Position numbers and translations under genes: made by a program. Positions 59,468-64,000 of a stretch of DNA of 64,000 nucleotides are shown here, piece after piece. The DNA is from Pantoea rwandensis (GTDB lineage: Bacteria > Pseudomonadota > Gammaproteobacteria > Enterobacterales > Enterobacteriaceae). The stretch is from assembly GCF_000759475.1 (NCBI RefSeq), contig NZ_CP009454.1:1240001-1304000 (forward strand), in the 5' to 3' direction. The number at the start of each line of letters is the position of its first letter. The stretch's first letter is position 1. The notes beneath the pieces are model-generated. The model had not been told where the DNA came from. It saw only the letters and a list, made by a program, of their open reading frames with translations, and did no database searches.

Positions 59468-59840
59468 AATCGATGCCCTCCCGGATAGCACGTTGGTCTT
59501 CGGGGTCATCACCATAAGGCGGGCCACCTCGCCAGTTTCCCCATTCAGGACGTGAGGTTCCGGCACGAGACTGCGCCCATCCGGCTCCCATGAGTAAAAT
59601 CTCAGCTGGAATACCCGCTGCAGTACCCGTCGCACCAAAGTTAAAGTTACCAAATGCGGCCCAGTACGGATCAAATTGTTTGTAATCCCATGGTCCACGC
59701 CCGCGAACTTTTTGGTAGAACCAGTAATACGTTTGCGGCAATGCCATGTTGCATCCATAGCCGCGACTGCGTGCTTCTCTCATATTGTTTTGTAAGATCT
59801 GAATTGCGCCGCTGGGGGCAATGCCAGGTGGTGATGCCAT
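59445..59840 (-). CDS. Polymorphic toxin type 44-like protein
   Basis: 131 residues from ATG 59840 (GGGAGTTGGAT upstream). The stretch QTYYWFYQKVRGRGPWDYKQ, FGNFNFGATGTAAGIP, ILLMGAGWAQSRAGTSRPEWG and PPYGDDPEDQRAIREGIDYARQN matches my memory of the bacterial toxin 44 domain that forms the C-terminal warhead of Rhs, VgrG, PAAR and other polymorphic toxins. Here it is almost free-standing, with a short N-terminal leader (MASPPGIAPSGA) and no delivery domain. Delivery could be by binding a type VI secretion tip or by another route. The catalytic residues are not known to me. It lies between galP and metK, bracketed by two copies of one terminator. Confidence 0.72.
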   Translation of the reverse strand: MASPPGIAPSGAIQILQNNMREARSRGYGCNMALPQTYYWFYQKVRGRGPWDYKQFDPYWAAFGNFNFGATGTAAGIPAEILLMGAGWAQSRAGTSRPEWGNWRGGPPYGDDPEDQRAIREGIDYARQNGY

Positions 59841-60058
59841 ATCCAACTCCCTTTGCAGTTTCCATGTTATTAGTGTGGGATTATGTAATAAATAGAAACA
59901 ACTTAAAAGGCCGCCACGGGCGCAATTGCGGGCAGTTAATGATTAGCTTAAAGAGTTGCGCTGTTCGTACGTAGAACGATCACTGGGTCACATTATTAAA
60001 CGGACAAATGACGTTAGCTCGAAAGTTTGGATGGTGAGTCTGTTGGGAAGACAGCAAC

Positions 60059-60092
60059 AAAAAAATGCCAGTCAGACTTAACTGACCGGCAT
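60059..60092 (-). terminator. Terminator copy 2, metK terminator
   Basis: ATGCCAGTCAG / CTGACCGGCAT stem with seven T on the minus strand, 41 bases past the metK stop. Shares the stem and flanking words with copy 1 at 59014-59046. Confidence 0.85.
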
Positions 60093-60132
60093 TACTATTT
60101 AAGAGGCTTGTTTTTCGCTGAAGCGGTCTGAA

Positions 60133-61284
60133 TTACAGGCCAGCAGCCTCACGCAGTTGAGCAGCTTTATCCGTCTGCTCCCACGGGAAGTGTTCGCGAC
60201 CAAAGTGACCGTAAGCGGCGGTCTCTTTGTAGATTGGCTTCAGCAGGTCCATCATCTGAATCAGGCCGTAAGGACGCAGGTCGAAGAACTCACGTACCAG
60301 CAGGGTCAGCTGTTCGGTAGGGACTTTCTCAGTACCGAAAGTTTCCACCATGATGGAGGTTGGCTCAGCCACGCCAATCGCGTAAGAAACCTGGATTTCG
60401 CAACGGTCAGCCAGGCCCGCCGCGACGATGTTTTTCGCGACATAGCGCGCTGCGTAGGCAGCAGAACGGTCAACTTTAGACGGGTCTTTACCAGAGAACG
60501 CACCACCACCGTGACGCGCCATACCGCCGTAGGTATCAACGATGATTTTACGACCCGTCAGACCGCAGTCGCCCATTGGGCCGCCGATCACGAAACGACC
60601 GGTTGGGTTGATGTGGTATTTGGTGCTGGCATTTACCCACTCAGTAGGCAGTACCGGCTTGATGATCTCTTCCATTACCGCTTCACGCAGATCGGCTGTC
60701 GAAATTTCTTCAGCGTGCTGAGTTGACAGTACAACCGCATCGATACCGACAATTTTGCCGCCATCGTACTGGAAAGTGATCTGGCTTTTCGCATCCGGAC
60801 GCAACCACGGCAGTGTACCGCTTTTACGCACTTCAGCCTGACGCTGCACCAGACGGTGCGCATAGGTCACCGGAGCAGGCATCAGCACGTCTGTTTCGTT
60901 GGTGGCATAGCCAAACATCAGGCCCTGGTCGCCTGCGCCCTGTTCCAGCGGATCGCTACGGTCAACGCCCTGGTTGATATCAGGAGACTGCTTGCCAATC
61001 GCGCTCAGTACGGCGCAAGAGTTTGCATCGAAGCCCATATCGGAATGGACATAGCCGATTTCACGTACGGTATTACGGGTGATCTCTTCGATATCAACCC
61101 ATGCGCTGGTGGTGATTTCACCGCCAACCAGCACCATACCGGTTTTAACGTAAGTTTCGCAGGCCACGCGTGCTTTAGGATCCTGTTCGAGGATCGCATC
61201 TAACACGGCATCGGAAATTTGGTCAGCGATTTTATCAGGATGTCCTTCTGATACGGACTCAGATGTAAATAGGTGTTTAGCCAT
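60133..61284 (-). CDS. metK: S-adenosylmethionine synthetase MetK
   Basis: 383 residues from ATG 61284, giving the E. coli N-terminus [18 protein letters not shown]; the open frame extends 52 codons upstream but without support. Hallmarks: [36 protein letters not shown] and the ATP- and Met-binding HPDKIADQ. It makes SAM from methionine and ATP. Met-box-like repeats lie 140 bases upstream. Confidence 0.96.
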   Translation of the reverse strand: MAKHLFTSESVSEGHPDKIADQISDAVLDAILEQDPKARVACETYVKTGMVLVGGEITTSAWVDIEEITRNTVREIGYVHSDMGFDANSCAVLSAIGKQSPDINQGVDRSDPLEQGAGDQGLMFGYATNETDVLMPAPVTYAHRLVQRQAEVRKSGTLPWLRPDAKSQITFQYDGGKIVGIDAVVLSTQHAEEISTADLREAVMEEIIKPVLPTEWVNASTKYHINPTGRFVIGGPMGDCGLTGRKIIVDTYGGMARHGGGAFSGKDPSKVDRSAAYAARYVAKNIVAAGLADRCEIQVSYAIGVAEPTSIMVETFGTEKVPTEQLTLLVREFFDLRPYGLIQMMDLLKPIYKETAAYGHFGREHFPWEQTDKAAQLREAAGL

Positions 61285-61426
61285 TCTGTTCTTTACCTTA
61301 CAAATGGTTTGAATTCGACTGCATAGCGTAAGTGGACCAGGCCAACTCGACGCCCCTTCAGGCAAAGCCGCGAGCAGTAGGGAGTATGGGCGCATTCGCC
61401 GACACCGCCTGGATGTTAACCAGTTT

Positions 61427-61450
61427 AGATGGAAAACCATCTGGACGGCT
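61427..61450. promoter_or_regulatory. Candidate MetJ boxes
   Basis: Three adjacent 8-mers, AGATGGAA, AACCATCT and GGACGGCT, match the met box AGACGTCT at about 4, 5 and 6 of 8 positions. They lie upstream of metK, which MetJ represses in E. coli. Weak individually; tandem 8-bp phasing gives some support. Confidence 0.4.
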
Positions 61451-61722
61451 ATTCTAGGTCACACAGTGAGCACTTTTCCAGTGCTTTTTCGGATTCCGCA
61501 CGTTTACGCAAGTGGGCTGATGGAAGAAATTCCTGACACCTTCCACAGAATCCAGACAAAGATTTTGCTTTTTCACCCTGCAGACTGTATAAAACGCCGC
61601 TGCTGTCGACCACAGTACAAAAGGATGACGCCACCGTGCGTCGCGCCGTCAGAGCTGTTCTCTGATTTTCACCCAGGCCGTTTCTCGTTTGCTGTTTGCA
61701 GGCGTTGGAGGTGATAAAAGTA

Positions 61723-61860
61723 ATGAACCACACTTCTCTTCTTCCCGGTTCACTGCGCTCTATGTGCGCGCTGGCAATCCTATCCCAATCCAGTTTTATT
61801 CTTTTCTCTCGTCGAAGTTTTGCGCGTTGCGGTAATTATCCCGACACGAGCGCCGGCTAA
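61723..61860 (+). CDS. Small ORF in speA leader (yqgB position)
   Basis: 45 codons, ATG at 61723 preceded by GGAGGTGA (61707-61714), close to a perfect complement of the 16S rRNA end. The product begins MNHTSLLPGSLRSM and has a hydrophobic middle (CALAILSQSSFILF). It occupies the place of yqgB upstream of speA in E. coli (43 residues); the pattern C-A-x-x-x-LSQ is shared with my memory of YqgB but overall similarity is weak. It may be a real small protein or a leader that tunes speA. Confidence 0.5.
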   Translation: MNHTSLLPGSLRSMCALAILSQSSFILFSRRSFARCGNYPDTSAG

Positions 61861-62087
61861 GCTATTCCCTCATTTCTGTCACTGTGTTTCACTCGTCTTA
61901 CGCGGTACAAGCGTTGGCTTTTGGCCCGTTTTTTACTGACTGCGGCGTGGTGTTTTACACTTAGAGTCAGCAACGTGCACGGCAACCCGATAATCGGAGC
62001 TCAGCAGGATGGGGAAATGTTTACCCGGACTCACAACAGCAAGACCCGGCAACTGTTTCATATTTCAACGGAAAATTGAGGTTCGCG

Positions 62088-64000
62088 ATGTCTGACGACA
62101 TGAAGAATATCAAGGGTTCGTCAGCTGGCGAACAGGGTGTACTCCGCTCCATGCAGGAGGTGGCGATGAACGATCAGGAAGCAAGCAGAATGCTGCGTAC
62201 CTACAATATTGCCTGGTGGGGTAATAACTATTATGACGTCAACGAGCTGGGCCACATCAGCGTGTGCCCGGATCCGGATCAGCCGGAAGTGCGCGTTGAC
62301 CTGGCGAGACTGGTCAAAGAGCGTGAAGCCGATGGCCAGCGTCTGCCTGCGCTGTTCTGCTTCCCTCAGATTTTACAGCATCGCCTGCGTTCGATTAACG
62401 CCGCCTTTAAGCGTGCGCGCGAGTCTTACGGCTACAAAGGTGACTACTTCCTGGTTTACCCAATCAAGGTTAACCAGCATAAGCGCGTAATCGAGTCGCT
62501 GGTGAACTCCGGTGAACCACTGGGTCTGGAAGCCGGTTCGAAAGCGGAGCTGATGGCAGTGCTGGCGCACGCCGGTAAAACCCGTTCCGTGATCGTCTGC
62601 AACGGCTACAAAGACCGTGAATACATTCGCCTGGCGCTGATCGGTGAGAAGCTCGGTCACAAAGTTTACCTGGTCATCGAGAAGATGACTGAGGTTCGCC
62701 TGGTGCTGGAAGAGGCGGAACGCCTGAATGTGATCCCGCGTTTGGGGATTCGTGCGCGTCTGGCATCGCAAGGCTCAGGCAAATGGCAGTCGAGCGGTGG
62801 CGAGAAGTCTAAATTTGGTCTGGCGGCGTCGCAGGTATTGCAGCTGGTGGACATCATGCGCAAAGCCGGTCGTCTCGATAGCCTGCAACTGCTGCATTTC
62901 CATCTCGGTTCGCAGATGTCGAACATCCGCGACATCGCCACCGGCGTGCGTGAATCGGCGCGCTTCTATGTGGAGCTGGCGAAACTCGGCGTCAACATCA
63001 AATGCTTCGATGTCGGCGGCGGTTTGGGCGTCGATTATGAAGGTACGCGTTCGCAGTCTGATTGTTCGGTGAACTACGGCCTGAACGAATACGCCAACAA
63101 CGTGATTTGGGCGATTGGCGATGCCTGTGAAGAGAACGGTCTGGAGCATCCAACGGTCATCACGGAGTCAGGTCGTGCGGTGACGGCGCACCACACCGTA
63201 TTGGTCTCCAACATCATTGGGGTTGAGCGCAACGAATTCAGTACGCCAGTGGCACCGGATGTGGATTCACCGCGTCCGATTCAGAGCCTGTGGGATACCT
63301 GGCAAGAGATGCACGAGCCGAACGTCCGTCGTTCGCTGCGTGAATGGCTGCACGATAGCCAGATGGATTTGTTCGATATCCATACTGGCTACTCTTCCGG
63401 CACCTATGATCTCGGTCAGCGCGCCTGGGCAGAGCAGCTCTATTTGAGCATTTGTCACTATATCCAGCAGCATCTGGACCCAAGCAACCGCGCGCACCGT
63501 CCAATCATTGATGAATTGCAGGAGCGCATGGCGGATAAGATTTACGTCAACTTCTCGCTGTTCCAGTCAATGCCGGATGCATGGGGTATCGATCAGCTGT
63601 TCCCGGTGCTGCCGCTGGAAGGGCTGAATAAGATCCCTCAGCGTCGTGCGGTGTTGCTCGACATCACCTGTGACTCCGACGGCACCATCGATCACTACGT
63701 GGATGGCGACGGTATTGCGACTACCATGCCGATGCCAGAGTACGACATTGATAATCCGCCGATGCTGGGCTTCTTTATGGTGGGCGCGTATCAGGAAATC
63801 CTCGGCAATATGCACAACCTGTTTGGTGATACCGAAGCGGTTGACGTGTTTGCCTTCCCGGATGGCAGTGTAGAAGTGCAGTTGTCAGATGAAGGCGATA
63901 CCGTGGCGGACATGCTGCAATACGTGCAGCTGAACCCGAACGATTTGATGACGCTGTTCCGCGATCAGGTTACCCGGCAGCATGATATCGACGAAGACCT
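62088..64000 (+). CDS. speA: Biosynthetic arginine decarboxylase SpeA, 3' truncated by window
   Basis: 637 codons are present and the frame is still open at the right edge; E. coli SpeA has 658, so only about 20 residues are missing. Start [10 protein letters not shown] at ATG 62088. Fold-type III PLP enzyme: the PLP Lys in [47 protein letters not shown] and [13 protein letters not shown], with the late catalytic [13 protein letters not shown]. It converts arginine to agmatine, the alternative route to putrescine. No agmatinase (speB) is seen before the edge. Confidence 0.95.
   Translation, partial: MSDDMKNIKGSSAGEQGVLRSMQEVAMNDQEASRMLRTYNIAWWGNNYYDVNELGHISVCPDPDQPEVRVDLARLVKEREADGQRLPALFCFPQILQHRLRSINAAFKRARESYGYKGDYFLVYPIKVNQHKRVIESLVNSGEPLGLEAGSKAELMAVLAHAGKTRSVIVCNGYKDREYIRLALIGEKLGHKVYLVIEKMTEVRLVLEEAERLNVIPRLGIRARLASQGSGKWQSSGGEKSKFGLAASQVLQLVDIMRKAGRLDSLQLLHFHLGSQMSNIRDIATGVRESARFYVELAKLGVNIKCFDVGGGLGVDYEGTRSQSDCSVNYGLNEYANNVIWAIGDACEENGLEHPTVITESGRAVTAHHTVLVSNIIGVERNEFSTPVAPDVDSPRPIQSLWDTWQEMHEPNVRRSLREWLHDSQMDLFDIHTGYSSGTYDLGQRAWAEQLYLSICHYIQQHLDPSNRAHRPIIDELQERMADKIYVNFSLFQSMPDAWGIDQLFPVLPLEGLNKIPQRRAVLLDITCDSDGTIDHYVDGDGIATTMPMPEYDIDNPPMLGFFMVGAYQEILGNMHNLFGDTEAVDVFAFPDGSVEVQLSDEGDTVADMLQYVQLNPNDLMTLFRDQVTRQHDIDED

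Larger units (their letters stand above)
61285..62087. other. metK-speA divergent control region
   Basis: About 800 bases holding the divergent promoters of metK and speA. The candidate MetJ boxes (61427-61450) and a 45-codon open frame with an ideal ribosome site (61723-61860) are listed separately. A minus-strand frame (61449-61733, GTG start) ends with two CxxC pairs (FCGRCQEFLP and KCSLCDLE) spaced like a small zinc ribbon; it has no obvious ribosome site and I leave it as a candidate only. The last 230 bases before speA are an untranslated leader. Confidence 0.5.

Noticed and set aside
59468..59758. N-terminal extension of the immunity gene frame
   Set aside because: This part is the out-of-frame shadow of the toxin gene; the ATG at 59467 with the following helix is a better start.

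Overview
The window looks like chromosome of a gamma-proteobacterium in the order Enterobacterales, most likely an Erwiniaceae member close to Pantoea. GC content is moderately high. From about 41.5 kb to the right edge the gene order follows the E. coli speC-to-speA segment (speC, mltC, yggX, mutY, trmB, yggL, yggN, hemW, rdgB, yggT, yggS, yggR, ruvX, yqgE, gshB, rsmE, endA, sprT, galP, metK, speA). Individual E. coli genes (nupG, ansB, yggM, yggU) are missing from it. Species assignment is inference from gene content and order only.

Left part (1-41 kb) is accessory or lineage-specific and is built from short functional cassettes. 1-3.7 kb: a CMD/AhpD-like peroxidase pair followed by a polar amino-acid-type ABC transporter. 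3.8-8.3 kb: a tightly coupled four-gene operon (HxlR regulator, EmrA-like adaptor, EmrB-like DHA2 pump, FabF-like ketoacyl-ACP synthase) with a perfect 15-bp-arm inverted repeat in front, which looks like a resistance or self-protection module against an inhibitor of fatty-acid condensation. 8.4-17 kb: mannonate dehydratase, a PAS-GGDEF diguanylate cyclase, an amidohydrolase/ABM pair with a divergent LysR regulator, and an MFS_3 exporter divergent from a chloroperoxidase-type hydrolase. 17-20.4 kb: trehalase (apparently with an AUU start) and the qorB/ytfH divergent pair. 20.6-25.7 kb: a four-gene operon (GudP-like MFS, GntR/FCD regulator, alkaline-phosphatase-superfamily phosphodiesterase, enolase-superfamily acid-sugar enzyme) that reads as uptake and degradation of an unidentified esterified sugar acid. 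25.7-31 kb: intact yghX-type hydrolase, a cyanide-insensitive-type bd oxidase with its small DUF2474 subunit, and a Rob-like regulator. 31-41 kb: iron acquisition, namely a siderophore-interacting reductase with a PadR regulator, a TonB-dependent heme receptor and hmuSTUV, with two Fur-box-like sites.

Right part (41-64 kb) is conserved housekeeping: polyamine synthesis (speC, speA), cell-wall turnover (mltC), DNA and nucleotide quality control (mutY, rdgB), tRNA/rRNA methylation (trmB, rsmE), glutathione synthesis (gshB), galactose uptake (galP with a CRP site and two GalR operators) and S-adenosylmethionine synthesis (metK). Two things break this backbone: three tandem 47-bp repeats between yggN and hemW, and a small polymorphic toxin (type 44-like)/membrane-anchored immunity pair between galP and metK that is bracketed by two near-identical copies of a terminator.

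Both ends are cut: the first 63 bases are the 3' end of a CMD-domain gene, and speA runs off the right edge. I saw no tRNA, rRNA, CRISPR array, insertion sequence or clear pseudogene. All functional calls come from reading the sequence and remembered family features, not from database searches.
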